A stretch of 64,000 bases of DNA from Stenomitos frigidus ULC18 (GTDB taxonomy: Bacteria > Cyanobacteriota > Cyanobacteriia > Leptolyngbyales > Leptolyngbyaceae): positions 49,039-113,038 of the forward strand of contig NZ_PVWK01000062.1 in NCBI RefSeq assembly GCF_003003795.1. The letters run 5' to 3'. The notes under the pieces are model-generated. The model was not told where the DNA came from and made no database searches. It worked only from the letters and a program-made list of their open reading frames with translations. Shown one piece after another: positions 34,896-44,311 of this stretch (the first letter of the stretch is position 1; each line of letters opens with the position of its first letter). Both the position numbers and the translations under genes were made by a program.

Positions 34896-36245
34896 TCACG
34901 GCGTTTCCACCGTTGCGACCACCGACATCCCTGGAGTAATGCGTGTTTCATAGCCTTTGATACTATCGGCATCAAAGATGATTTTGACAGGGATGCGCTG
35001 CACGATTTTGGTGAAATTGCCTGTGGCATTATCGGGCGGCAGGAGCGCAAATTTTGCGCCTGATGCGGGTGAAAGGCTATCCACTCTGCCTCTAAAGACA
35101 CGGTCTGGGAAAGCATCAAGCTTAATTTCAACCGCCTGTCCGGGCTGCATCTTTCCCAACTGAGTTTCTTTGAAGTTGGCAGTAATCCAGGGGATCGGCT
35201 GCACTAACGACATCAGCGTTTGTCCGGGCTGCACGCGTTGTCCGACTTGTACCGTGCGATTGCCGATGCGTCCCACCAGGGGAGCCGTAAGCGAGGTGTA
35301 ATTCAACTGCAATTGAGCATTCTTGAACTGAGCGATCGACTGATCAACCGTTGCTAGTGCTGCCTGATACTGCCGTCGATTCACTTCGGTCTGCTGACCG
35401 CTGGCGTTTGCTTGCTGCAAGTTTCCCTGCGTCGAACCCAGTTTTGCCTGGGCATTATTCAGATTGGTCTGCGCCTGCACGACTCGGGCTTGTGCTTGTT
35501 TGATCTGCTCGGCGATCGCATCATATTGTCCTCGTGTTGACTCGTACGTTGCCCTGGCAGCGTCAAGCTGTTGTTGAGCCACGGCACCTTCTTTAAACAG
35601 CGTCGTGTAGCGATTGTAGTCAAGGTCAGCTTTGACCAGGTTTGCCTTCACTTGCGCGAGTTGCGCTTTGGCGGCTGGCACCCCTGCCTGGGCTTCTGCC
35701 AGCGCCGCTTGAGACGTGGAAACGCTGGCGGCAGCAGCATCAATATTGCCCTGTGCCTGCGTCGTTAAACCCTGTGCATTGGTGACAGTGACACCAATAT
35801 TTGCCTGAGCAACCCGCGCCTGTTGTTGAGATGCTTCCAACGAGGCTTTCGACTGCTGGAGAGCGACTTCATAGTCCTGTGGATCGAGCTTTACCAACAG
35901 TTCGCCCTGCTGGACCTGCTGGTTGTCGTTGACAGCGACTTTAACCACAGTGCCATTAATGCGGGCATTGATGGGATGCACATCAGCCGTGACATACGCA
36001 TCATCGGTTTCAGCATGGGTTGCCGCGAAACGCCACCAGCGATAGCCCACAATGCTGCCAGCGATCACGCCCACCCCCAACGCGCCTAGAAGAATCCATT
36101 TCCGGTAAGGATGTTGACGGGGTACTTTCGGTTCGTTGGGTCGTTGGTCGGTTGCTGGCTGGGGTGAAGAAATATCCCGATCGAGCACGGCTGGCTTTTG
36201 TCCATCGAGGTCTTGAACCTGATTCGTTGAATTAGTAGATTCCAT
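34896..36245 (-). CDS. HlyD/EmrA-family periplasmic adaptor protein
   Basis: 449 residues from ATG 36245 (MESTNSTNQVQDLDGQK); the upstream extension to 36290 is unlikely. A cytoplasmic Pro-rich tail and one TM (WILLGALGVGVIAGSIVGY) are followed by the lipoyl half-motif VKVAVNDNQQVQQGELLVKL, a long alpha-helical hairpin with many Gln/Ala (SKASLEASQQQARVAQANIG), and the closing lipoyl/beta-barrel region SLTAPLVGRIGNRTVQVGQR. It bridges the inner-membrane permease to an outer-membrane channel. The permease gene follows on the same strand. Confidence 0.92.
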   Translation of the reverse strand: MESTNSTNQVQDLDGQKPAVLDRDISSPQPATDQRPNEPKVPRQHPYRKWILLGALGVGVIAGSIVGYRWWRFAATHAETDDAYVTADVHPINARINGTVVKVAVNDNQQVQQGELLVKLDPQDYEVALQQSKASLEASQQQARVAQANIGVTVTNAQGLTTQAQGNIDAAAASVSTSQAALAEAQAGVPAAKAQLAQVKANLVKADLDYNRYTTLFKEGAVAQQQLDAARATYESTRGQYDAIAEQIKQAQARVVQAQTNLNNAQAKLGSTQGNLQQANASGQQTEVNRRQYQAALATVDQSIAQFKNAQLQLNYTSLTAPLVGRIGNRTVQVGQRVQPGQTLMSLVQPIPWITANFKETQLGKMQPGQAVEIKLDAFPDRVFRGRVDSLSPASGAKFALLPPDNATGNFTKIVQRIPVKIIFDADSIKGYETRITPGMSVVATVETP

Positions 36246-36290
36246 TTTGAGGACATCACAAAGGGTGTAACGATTGGCGATCGCGCTCAT

Positions 36291-36870
36291 GCAAGTCGTT
36301 GAAGTCAGCGGGAGAAACTGGCGTGGCTGAAGGGCATGAAATAAACCGATGGTTCATTCAGGCTCCGTTTGATTCCTAAAAGCAGCCGTGATGAATGGAT
36401 GATTGTGATGATGCCATTGACCCGCATCAAAGACCAGTTATGCAAATAACATCTAAAGCTGTAAGGTGTATAGCACCTCAGCCGCTAAAAATTAGTACGC
36501 GTCGAACATTGAGTCCTGGCTATAACTTAGCGTGCTAAGCATTGGCTTAAAGCCGCTTGGGTATTGAATTTGTGGCTACTCGGACATTGAACTTGTTGAA
36601 CACAGCCAGAACAGGACATCCCAATATATAGAAGCAGACGCGATCGAAAAACCACCTCCAGACGGATGATGTTGAGAGTCTGTATTTGAGTAAAGTAAAC
36701 GTTTTGGTTCTCAAGAATGAGAATTAAATTAGTTCGAGTTTCTGTAGGGCGCGATATTGAGGCGAAACGCTCTGCAATGCTTTCAGGATGACCGTCCCAG
36801 TGCCACGCCCCTAAATTGCAAGCGTCGGTATGATTGAGTCCATGACGCTAAAGCAATACCAGGAAGTTGC
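36291..36870. other. Intergenic region, about 580 bp
   Basis: The spacer lies between the adaptor gene and the hpnI-like gene. No ORF, repeat array or convincing promoter was recognised. Short direct echoes (CGAACATTGAGTCC and CGGACATTGAACTTG) were seen, but they do not define an element. Confidence 0.4.
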
Positions 36871-38097
36871 CTAATCATTCGCAAGGGGCTGGTTATAAAC
36901 GCGACCCGATGTAAAACCAACGAGTTTACCACCTTCCGTCAATGTCAGGTGCCGACCACGCCACTCAATGCTGTTGCCAAGGAAGCTATAGCACCACAGC
37001 GCACACCGCACCAGATCGCTCAGCGGCACCAACCACAGCAGCGGTTTCGCCATCGGATCGCGTAGAACCTTAACGCCAACTACCCATGCCATTGCCAGCC
37101 TGAAAGCCCAGGTGATGCCTAGCACTGCCCAACTGAATGCCGAACCGTGTGCCGTCAGCACAAATACGAGGCTTGCCACTGTACCAAAGGTGAAGATCTG
37201 TCCGGTGTAGCCCCAGGGTTGAGAAAAGCGAATCCCCCGATTCCAACGGGTCTGGTGTTGCATAAAATCAATGACACTCGCGGTTGCCAGGACATGATCC
37301 ACGACGTAGTGGGACAACACCACCTGGTAGCCCAAATTAGTTGGCATGCGACCTAAATGAAAGTCATCGTGCAGGTAGTTAGCGACGGCTGGGAACCCAC
37401 CGATCGCCTCTAGCACAGCCCTCCGTAGAACGATCGTGGCACCAATCCCAAACGTCATACCTGTTAGCGTGCGGGAGACTAAGACCGTCGGTACCAACTC
37501 TGTCGTGATGCCCAGGGCTTCAAACGCCGCAACCCAGCCTTGCGCTAGCGATCGATAGGTGCAGGTGACAACGCCCACGGTCTTTTGGCTTAAGGGTTGT
37601 ACGACATTCATCAAGTAGTCTGAACCGACCTTTATATCACTGTCTGCGATCAGCAAAATGTCATGTTTGGCGGCTGTGACCGCATTGGACAGATTGCTAA
37701 TTTTGCGATTGGCTCCAATCATGCGATCGCTCACTACCAGATCAATATCGATCGCCGGGAAGTCTCGCATAATCTGCTTTGCAACCGCGACGGCAGGATC
37801 GCTGAGGTCTTGAATGCCAAAAATAATCTGATATGTGGGATAGTCCTGGCGACAAAAGGATGCAAGATTCTCATACGTGTTGCGATCAAGCCCACACAGG
37901 GGTTTGAGGATGCTCACGGGCGGATGGAACGCTGCATCAACGGTGGTAGGTGTAGCCAGAAAATCGATCGCGGCGTACAGCGCTAAACAGTAATAAACAA
38001 TAGCACTCACGCAGAACAATAACGGCAAAGAGGACGCGTAATCACTGATGCTGAGCGTCAATGGGTGTAGCTCAATCAGATTAAAGGCATATAACAC
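36871..38097 (-). CDS. hpnI: Hopanoid glycosyltransferase HpnI-like (copy 1)
   Basis: A 408-residue GT2 family membrane enzyme of the ceramide-glucosyltransferase type. There is an N-terminal TM, then PPVSILKPLCGLDRNTYENL, DSDIKVGSDYLMNVV (DxD-type metal site), HDDFHLGRMPTNLGY and QHQTRWNRGIR (QxxRW), and C-terminal TM segments. In the hopanoid pathway HpnI transfers an N-acetylglucosamine-type sugar to bacteriohopanetetrol. The start is GTG 38097, overlapping the hpnK stop by one base, so it is coupled to hpnK. A second paralogue lies at 40063-41307. Confidence 0.88.
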   Translation of the reverse strand: MLYAFNLIELHPLTLSISDYASSLPLLFCVSAIVYYCLALYAAIDFLATPTTVDAAFHPPVSILKPLCGLDRNTYENLASFCRQDYPTYQIIFGIQDLSDPAVAVAKQIMRDFPAIDIDLVVSDRMIGANRKISNLSNAVTAAKHDILLIADSDIKVGSDYLMNVVQPLSQKTVGVVTCTYRSLAQGWVAAFEALGITTELVPTVLVSRTLTGMTFGIGATIVLRRAVLEAIGGFPAVANYLHDDFHLGRMPTNLGYQVVLSHYVVDHVLATASVIDFMQHQTRWNRGIRFSQPWGYTGQIFTFGTVASLVFVLTAHGSAFSWAVLGITWAFRLAMAWVVGVKVLRDPMAKPLLWLVPLSDLVRCALWCYSFLGNSIEWRGRHLTLTEGGKLVGFTSGRVYNQPLAND

Positions 38098-38984
38098 TAT
38101 GGTCTAACGACTCCTAAGTGGCAATAATTGGTTAATTCAAAGCCTTGATGTTGAATAGCGATCCGCACGCGGTCACTGATGAGTGCATCGCGCTCTGCCT
38201 GCCCCAACCCAATGCCGTTGTCAGGCTCACCAGCCACACGCGTTGCCGGATGAGAATAAATTTCCACCAAATTGGCTTGAATCAGAGGAATCAGCTTCAG
38301 CAGATACGCTTCCGTCATCCGACCACTATGCAGCAAGCCATACACGCGATCGACCGAGTGAATCCCCTGCGATCGCAGCACCCGTTTACCATAGCGACGC
38401 AGACCCGCATACACAAACGACAGCAGCCGTTTGGTGATCCATTCAGAGCGATCGGCTTGGATGGCGATCGACGCTTCTTCAAAGGGCAGGCGCATGAACC
38501 GAATGTTAAACTCCTTTGCCAATCTCACCAGATGATGCAACACCACTGGCTGCACATGCACATGCACATGCCCATCTACATGGGAGAGCGGTAGCCCCGT
38601 CTGGCGGAATTTCTCTAACTGTGCCCGTATTTCAAGCGGCAGTTCGCGACGTGCTGCCGCATTGAAGTGGTAGTAAAGCCCCGCTTTCTCCGGTTGATTC
38701 GAGAAGCTACCCTGGGTATCTACCAAGTGAGGAATTTGGGTTGGCGACAGTACCGATCGCCCGCAGGCTAGCACGAGATGTAACCCCACTGCTAATGTCG
38801 AATGCGCCTTTGCCAATGCCACCGCCTCTTCGAAGGCGTCGCCTGTCACCATCAGGCTGGTGCTGGTGAGAACGCCTCGTTCATGAGCCGCAATAATGGC
38901 TTGATTCACGCCCGACGAAAACCCAAAATCATCCCCATTGACAATGAGCTGACGACGAGACGACGGGTGTCCAGATTGATGCAT
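38097..38984 (-). CDS. hpnK: Hopanoid-associated deacetylase HpnK (ChbG/YdjC type)
   Basis: A 295-residue YdjC-fold carbohydrate deacetylase. RQLIVNGDDFGFSSGVNQAI has the metal-binding DD pair, HLVLACGRS and HVDGHVHVHVQPVVLHHLVR supply His ligands, and EIYSHPA is near the end. HpnK removes the acetyl group from the sugar added by HpnI, giving glucosaminyl bacteriohopanetetrol. It is directly coupled to hpnI copy 1. Confidence 0.9.
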   Translation of the reverse strand: MHQSGHPSSRRQLIVNGDDFGFSSGVNQAIIAAHERGVLTSTSLMVTGDAFEEAVALAKAHSTLAVGLHLVLACGRSVLSPTQIPHLVDTQGSFSNQPEKAGLYYHFNAAARRELPLEIRAQLEKFRQTGLPLSHVDGHVHVHVQPVVLHHLVRLAKEFNIRFMRLPFEEASIAIQADRSEWITKRLLSFVYAGLRRYGKRVLRSQGIHSVDRVYGLLHSGRMTEAYLLKLIPLIQANLVEIYSHPATRVAGEPDNGIGLGQAERDALISDRVRIAIQHQGFELTNYCHLGVVRP

Positions 38985-39173
38985 CCTGTTTCACGTTAAG
39001 AGGCTGTAAAGGAGTAATGTCACTTTTAGCTATCAGCAGTCAGCTATCAGCAATTAGCTTTTAACAGTGGGTAAAGGCTGAAAGTAAGCTCTACTGGATT
39101 TGGGTTTCATCTCTCAACCAAACCTATGTTCTGATAGCTGATAGCTGAATCCAAATTACTTACGTACCCACCG
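38985..39173. repeat. Spacer with GCTATCAGCAGTCA-type heptamers
   Basis: Two short runs of the heptamer family (AGCTATCAGCAGTCAGCTAT near 39028-39052; TGATAGCTGATAGCTGA near 39132-39148) lie in opposite orientation within this spacer of the hopanoid cluster. Confidence 0.6.
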
Positions 39174-40037
39174 CTACGATTCCGAAACGCTGATATTGGC
39201 TTGGGTAGGTTGCCGCCGGGGTAGCAGTCTGAGGGTGCTTTGGGCGATCGCAGAAAGCCTGGGCAAGAGCCGGGGTTGCAGGAGGCGATCGTCAAAGACG
39301 CTCATCCGCTGGGCATTTTCCCGCAGGCAAGCGGAGAAGACACGATCGGGTGTCAGGTTATCGACAAAGGTACCTGCTCCCGTCGCGGTAAAGACTTCGC
39401 CAGTGCCATCGCCAGCCTTGCCAAAGATCTGCGCCAAATGCAACAGCGCCCGACCGTAGTGCCAGCCGGAGTAAGCGCCTCGTAAGGGGGTAAAGCCACG
39501 TCCCTGCTGCACTTGCAGGTAGCTCACCCAGTTGGTGAAAAAGACGATATGCCGTGCTTCTTCATGCAAAATGGGGTCAAAGATGGTGAACAGCGCTTCA
39601 GGGAAATAGTTGGTTTCACGCGCTAGCCCAAACATGCCAAACGCGAAGTACGAATCCAGGCATTCCCCAAACCCAAAGTCGATAAACTCTTGCTCAATGT
39701 TGTCTGGCACGACAGGGGCTGGTGGCTCCGCAATCTTGACATCGTAATGATTGATCAGAAACTCCAGCAGCCGACCGTGACGGGTTTCCTCTTTTGCCTG
39801 GAGGGCGATCGCCGCTCGAATGTCGGGATCGCTCACCGTCTCAGCAAACGCCGTGACCATGACTCCAGCCTGACGCTCGACGCGCAGTGCTTCCTGCCAA
39901 AAGGGGATGCCCCGTAAGCGCTCTAGCGCAGCAGCATCCAGCTTAGGCCAGGGAAGTTTCTCAGGCTCATAGTCCTGATAGCTGTCCATAAAGCTTTGGC
40001 AGAACAACTGTTTGTGGGCGTCCGATCCAATTTTCAT
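39174..40037 (-). CDS. Ferritin-like diiron protein in the hopanoid cluster
   Basis: 287 residues. Two Glu-x-x-His iron-ligand motifs are evident: KEETRHGRLLEFLINHY and LHEEARHIVFFTNW. FAETVSDPDIRAAIALQA and CLDSYFAFGMFGLARETNY complete a four-helix bundle; ferritin-like oxidases and desaturase-like enzymes use this arrangement. No TM is evident. AAGGAACGAACGT precedes the ATG. It lies between hpnI copy 2 (25 bp upstream) and hpnK on the same strand, so an oxidative step on the hopanoid side chain or sugar is a reasonable guess but unproven. Confidence 0.8.
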   Translation of the reverse strand: MKIGSDAHKQLFCQSFMDSYQDYEPEKLPWPKLDAAALERLRGIPFWQEALRVERQAGVMVTAFAETVSDPDIRAAIALQAKEETRHGRLLEFLINHYDVKIAEPPAPVVPDNIEQEFIDFGFGECLDSYFAFGMFGLARETNYFPEALFTIFDPILHEEARHIVFFTNWVSYLQVQQGRGFTPLRGAYSGWHYGRALLHLAQIFGKAGDGTGEVFTATGAGTFVDNLTPDRVFSACLRENAQRMSVFDDRLLQPRLLPRLSAIAQSTLRLLPRRQPTQANISVSES

Positions 40038-40062
40038 ACGTTCGTTCCTTTGGTTACGTTCT

Positions 40063-41307
40063 TTATGTTCGACTGATCACTGACTTAGCGCTTGCGGACA
40101 AACCGGACGAGCGCAGTACCAGTTCACCACCCCGCGTGAGCCGAAACTGCCGTCCACGCCACACAATCGTGTTGCCTGTGAAGCCGTAGCACCAGAGTGC
40201 AAAACTCATGCAGTCTCGCAATGGCACTAACCACAACAATTGTTTGGCAACCGGGTCTTGAAGGCACTGAACGCCGACAAACCATGCCATCGCTAAACGG
40301 CTTACCCAGGTCAAACCGAGCACCACCCAACCCAACAGCGAGCCTCCGGTTGCCAGCAGAAAGAGAAGGCTGCTCACCGTCCCGTAGGTAAAAATCAACC
40401 CGACGTAGCCCCAGGGGCGAGACACACGGATACCGACCATCCAACGCAGTTGGCGCTGTAGCGCACCCATCACTGTGCTAGAGGCCATGACGTGTTCGAT
40501 AATGTGCTGGGAAAGGACAATTTTGTAGCCAGCCTGAGCCGGTAAGTGACCCAGTTGAAAGTCATCGGCTAAATAGTTCGCGATCGCCTCAAAGCCGCCG
40601 ATCACTTCCAGGGCAGAGCGCCGGATCACAATCGTCTGACCCATCGCAAATTTTGTCCCTTCCAACCGATCGCTCACTAACACTCCTGGTAGGAACTCAG
40701 TGGCGGAACTGAGCGCTTCTAATTTAGTTAACCATCCTTCTGTTAGTGAGCGATAAAGACACGTCACCACACCCACATTGCCATCGCTCAATGGTTGGAC
40801 AACCTGCCGTAAGTAGTCTGCTTCCACATGCACATCACTGTCTGCAAGCAGCACGATGTCATATTTCGCTTTAGCGAAGGCATTGGCAAGATTACTGGTT
40901 TTTCGATTCGCACCTAGCGTGCGATCGTCAATCACTAATTGAAGCTCACGGTCTGGGAAATCGCGAATGAGTTGCCGGATGACCGCAACACTGGAGTCAC
41001 GCCAATCCTGCACGCTAAAAATGACTTGATAGGTGGGATAGTTCTGACGGCAAAAAGACGCGAGGTTGTCATAGGCATGAGGTTCAAGCCCACAAACAGG
41101 CTTGAGGATACTGACGGCTGGATCAAAACTGGGCTCAACTAATCGCTTTTGGGAGAAGAAGGTGTGAGCCGCATAAAGGGCGTAACCGTAATAACCAATT
41201 GCTGTTAAACACAGAAAGAACAAAGGTACGAGCAGATAAAACGTGATTTCAAGTCTGATGGTTGAGAGTACAGTCGAGAAAATCGAAAGAGAATGTAGAT
41301 ACGCCAT
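40063..41307 (-). CDS. Hopanoid glycosyltransferase HpnI-like (copy 2)
   Basis: 414 residues, clearly a paralogue of the product of 36871-38097. Shared motifs are DPAVSILKPVCGLEPHAYDN, ADSDVHVEADYLRQVV, ADDFQLGHLPAQAGY and LQRQLRWMVGIRVSRPWGY. N- and C-terminal TM segments match copy 1. The two differ throughout, so this is an old duplication rather than a recent one; substrates could differ (another sugar or another hopanoid acceptor). The ferritin-like gene follows after 25 bp. Confidence 0.85.
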   Translation of the reverse strand: MAYLHSLSIFSTVLSTIRLEITFYLLVPLFFLCLTAIGYYGYALYAAHTFFSQKRLVEPSFDPAVSILKPVCGLEPHAYDNLASFCRQNYPTYQVIFSVQDWRDSSVAVIRQLIRDFPDRELQLVIDDRTLGANRKTSNLANAFAKAKYDIVLLADSDVHVEADYLRQVVQPLSDGNVGVVTCLYRSLTEGWLTKLEALSSATEFLPGVLVSDRLEGTKFAMGQTIVIRRSALEVIGGFEAIANYLADDFQLGHLPAQAGYKIVLSQHIIEHVMASSTVMGALQRQLRWMVGIRVSRPWGYVGLIFTYGTVSSLLFLLATGGSLLGWVVLGLTWVSRLAMAWFVGVQCLQDPVAKQLLWLVPLRDCMSFALWCYGFTGNTIVWRGRQFRLTRGGELVLRSSGLSASAKSVISRT

Positions 41308-41499
41308 AGATTGAGATGCAAAACTTTAAATTGCTTTCATTAACCTGCTGCGACTCGACTCATCCTTGGCTGCTAACCATGAAAGGCCATTCGCCTTGCC
41401 ACCAACAATAACCAGCATTAAAAACTCGAAGATTAACCTAACTTTCTAGCAATAGCAATGACTTCCAAACAATGATATTTAATCGGTGACATTCACACC

Positions 41500-42375
41500 T
41501 TACAGCGCACCTGAGCTGAGAGAAACAAACGCTACACCAATGCCAATCAATCCCGTACCGGCCAAACGGCCGATCGGTAATGATTCTCGTAAAAAGTAAT
41601 GGCTACCCAGTGCACTCAAGGGATAACTCAGGGCCGTCATGGGTATGACCAGGCTCAGGTCTGCCCAACTCAACAGTGCAATAAATAAGAAGAAATCAGC
41701 CGCCATGCAAGCAACCCCTAAGCCAATAAAGGGACTGCTCAACGCCCGACGGACTAGCTTTAACAGCGATCGCGCGTGCAATGTTGTCACGGCTCCCACT
41801 TGCTTCATCCCAGCGGCCAGCAATAGATCGCCAGCAGATGCCGCTAAAACCATCGCCGCAATGGCGACTCCAAGCTTTGATAGCACCAGCGAAAACGACA
41901 AAGGAATCAGCATCAGCGCCGAAAATTGACCGCTTCGCAGGCGCTGCTTTGGCGTTTCAGTAAGCGTTTTTTCGCCCAGGTCTACCAACAACACACCACT
42001 GGAAATCAAACCGATCCCAAACCAGCGCACCGTTGAAACACTCTCACGCAGCACTAAGCAGGCAAATAAAGCCGATAACACAAACTTTGTCGCTGTCATG
42101 GGCAGCACATAGCTTAAGTCTAGTCGTGACAGCGCGATGAGATAAATCAACAGTGAGCCGATCAGAAAGGAAACACCGAGCACAATCCAGGGGTTGGTCA
42201 GTACTTGTAGGCCGATCGATAAGAGATTCGCAAGGTTTAATGTTTTCACCTCACTCACCTGTCGCATGCCTCGGCTTAGCCAAACATCGCCCAAAACCTG
42301 AAAGATCACCAGCAGTAAAAGAACAAAATGCTTGCGCACTGAGATAGGTTGCCTGAGTGTTGGATGGCTAAACAT
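41500..42375 (-). CDS. EamA/DMT-superfamily transporter
   Basis: About 291 residues with ten predicted TM segments in two halves. The start ATG 42375 (MFSHPTLRQPISVRKH) is preferred, because the upstream extension MLRPYAK comes from a dispersed repeat. The halves each contain DLSYVLPMTATKFVLSALFA-like and DLSLVIPMTALSYPLSALGS-like motifs, typical of EamA tandem duplications. The substrate is unknown. It sits between hpnJ and hpnI copy 2 on the same strand, so transport or flipping of a hopanoid precursor or sugar is possible. Confidence 0.85.
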   Translation of the reverse strand: MFSHPTLRQPISVRKHFVLLLLVIFQVLGDVWLSRGMRQVSEVKTLNLANLLSIGLQVLTNPWIVLGVSFLIGSLLIYLIALSRLDLSYVLPMTATKFVLSALFACLVLRESVSTVRWFGIGLISSGVLLVDLGEKTLTETPKQRLRSGQFSALMLIPLSFSLVLSKLGVAIAAMVLAASAGDLLLAAGMKQVGAVTTLHARSLLKLVRRALSSPFIGLGVACMAADFFLFIALLSWADLSLVIPMTALSYPLSALGSHYFLRESLPIGRLAGTGLIGIGVAFVSLSSGAL

Positions 42376-42379
42376 CTTC

Positions 42380-42455
42380 GCGTAGGGGCGAAGCATTCGG
42401 GCAATGATTTCCCGTAATCGTCGAGTGATGACTGATCAAAGGCTTCGCCCCTACT
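42380..42455. repeat. Inverted repeat GTAGGGGCGAAGC between hpnJ and the transporter
   Basis: The left arm CGTAGGGGCGAAGC (42380-42393) and the right arm GCTTCGCCCCTAC (42443-42455) are inverted, with about 50 bases between. The right arm touches the hpnJ stop. Related GTAGGGGC units occur in the dispersed repeats near 12 and 13.5 kb. Confidence 0.6.
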
Positions 42456-43899
42456 GAATCGCTTGTCCGTGGGCGATCGATTGTGTACGACGTTCCTTAA
42501 GATACGAGAAGAATTCGCCGCCTTCTCGCAAACGACGGACTAGCATTTGTCGATCGCTCAACATTTCGCGCACGATAGGGATAATCGCCTTCGGACGGAA
42601 GTAGAACCGACGGTACATCTGTTCCACAGCATCTTCGATCGCCGCATTGGAGAGGTCTGGGTATTGCAGCGTTGACGTTTGCATCCCAGAGCTAGCCACC
42701 AACGCCTGATCTGTAAACCAGCCGTTTGCCTTTGCCTGCGCATACAGTTCTGTACCCGGATACGGGGCTGCGATCGATACCTGAATCGTATGCGGACTCA
42801 GTTCACACGCAAAGCGAATGGTTTCTTCAATTGTTTCACGGGTTTCCACTGGCAAGCCAATAATGAACGTCCCATGAACGGTAATGCCCAATGCGTGGCA
42901 GTTTTTCATGAACTGCCGTGCTGCTTCTAGCTTGATACCTTTGTTGATATTGTTGAGAATCTGCTGGTTGCCTGACTCAAACCCCACAAGCAGCAAGCGC
43001 AACCCGTTATCGCGCAGTTGTTTGAGGGTATCGTAATCAAGATTGGCACGGGCGTTGCAGCTCCAGGTCAGCTTCAGCCGCTTCATGTGCTCACTGATGG
43101 CGATCGCCCGCTGTTTGTCGATGGTAAACGTATCGTCATCAAACATGTATTCCTGCACACGATCGCCAAAGATTGCTTTGGCTTCGTCCAGTTCTCGTCC
43201 TACGACGGCTGGACTTTTCGTGCGGTACTGATGTCCTCCGATCGTTTGCGGCCAGAGGCAAAAGCTACACTTCGCCGGACAACCGCGCCCTGTGTAGAAC
43301 GAGATATACGGGTGTAGCAAGTACCCAATAAAATACTTGGTGATGTCTAAGTCCCGCGCATAGGTCGGCAAAACGCTCGGCATCGCATCCCAATCATGAA
43401 TGAGATCGCGCTCTGGCGTATGATGCAGTGTCCCATTCGCATCGCGGTAGCTTAAGCCTTTGATTTGATCCCAGGGTTTGTCTTCTGCCAACTCTTTGCA
43501 AGTGTAGTCAAACTCATGACGGCAAACAAAGTCGATCGCAGGGTTCTCAAGCAACGTTTGTTCGGGCAACACAGCTACATGGGCACCAATCAACCCCACT
43601 GACACAGACGCATTTTGCGCTTTGATGGCTTCAGCACATTTCACATCATTTACCAGAGACGGCGTGCTGGTGTGCATGATCACGAGTTCGTAAGCGCGCG
43701 CGATTTTGAGCACGTCCTCAAGCGTCTGGCCGTGGGGAGGGGCATCCACCAGTTTGCTACCCGGCACGAGCGCAGCAGGCTGTGCCAGCCAGGTCGGGTA
43801 CCAGAAGGAAGTAATCTCACGCTTAGCCTGATATCTTGACCCAGCACCGCCATCAAACCCATCGAAGGACGGTGGACTTAAAAACAACGTTTTTTTCAC
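42451..43899 (-). CDS. hpnJ: Hopanoid-associated radical SAM protein HpnJ
   Basis: A 482-residue B12-binding-type radical SAM enzyme. The N-terminus MKKTLFLSPPSFDGFDGGAG is characteristic of HpnJ, followed by a cobalamin-binding-like domain and the radical SAM cluster motif GRGCPAKCSFCLWP (Cys-x3-Cys-x2-Cys). HpnJ contracts the hexosamine to the cyclitol ether head group of bacteriohopanetetrol cyclitol ether, acting after HpnI and HpnK. It is the first gene of a five-to-six gene minus-strand run. Confidence 0.92.
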   Translation of the reverse strand: MKKTLFLSPPSFDGFDGGAGSRYQAKREITSFWYPTWLAQPAALVPGSKLVDAPPHGQTLEDVLKIARAYELVIMHTSTPSLVNDVKCAEAIKAQNASVSVGLIGAHVAVLPEQTLLENPAIDFVCRHEFDYTCKELAEDKPWDQIKGLSYRDANGTLHHTPERDLIHDWDAMPSVLPTYARDLDITKYFIGYLLHPYISFYTGRGCPAKCSFCLWPQTIGGHQYRTKSPAVVGRELDEAKAIFGDRVQEYMFDDDTFTIDKQRAIAISEHMKRLKLTWSCNARANLDYDTLKQLRDNGLRLLLVGFESGNQQILNNINKGIKLEAARQFMKNCHALGITVHGTFIIGLPVETRETIEETIRFACELSPHTIQVSIAAPYPGTELYAQAKANGWFTDQALVASSGMQTSTLQYPDLSNAAIEDAVEQMYRRFYFRPKAIIPIVREMLSDRQMLVRRLREGGEFFSYLKERRTQSIAHGQAIQ

Positions 43900-44311
43900 A
43901 AATGATTCTCTTAGGAACAGGTCGGGGCGTTTCAGTCACATGCTCTAACCAGTATTTAGAGCTTCAGTATGTCAACACAGTAAACTTTCTGTGATGATTT
44001 TATTACGAGTTCACGCATAGCCATAGGGCTTTCTGCTGGAAAAAACAATGTAATTTACCCCTTAAGCTAGAGTTCTGTGGTTGCTCGCGTAGTCATCCGC
44101 AATAAGTTTCCTGCTTTGAAAGAGTTACACATAAAGCTTCTAGAACCTGCGGAACCTCTGCCTGGAGCCCAACGAGCCAGCGGAGACACGTTACAAACTG
44201 GCTCGCTTAACGATCGTTATCCTTGCGGTAGAGATTTAAAGGTTTGGTGAAGGGTACTATAGAGTACTGTTTTTCATTCTGTAGTGCGTACTACCATTTA
44301 CCGAATCATTC
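43900..44311. other. Divergent regulatory region between hpnJ and rlpA
   Basis: About 410 bp. A 7-bp stem hairpin GAGCCAG...CTGGCTC (44172-44202) and a near-palindrome GTACTATAGAGTAC (44252-44265) containing a TATAGA hexamer are visible upstream of rlpA. Promoters for both directions should lie here; neither is certain. Confidence 0.4.

Noticed and set aside
38145..38594. 149-codon plus-strand ORF
   Set aside because: Antisense shadow of hpnK.
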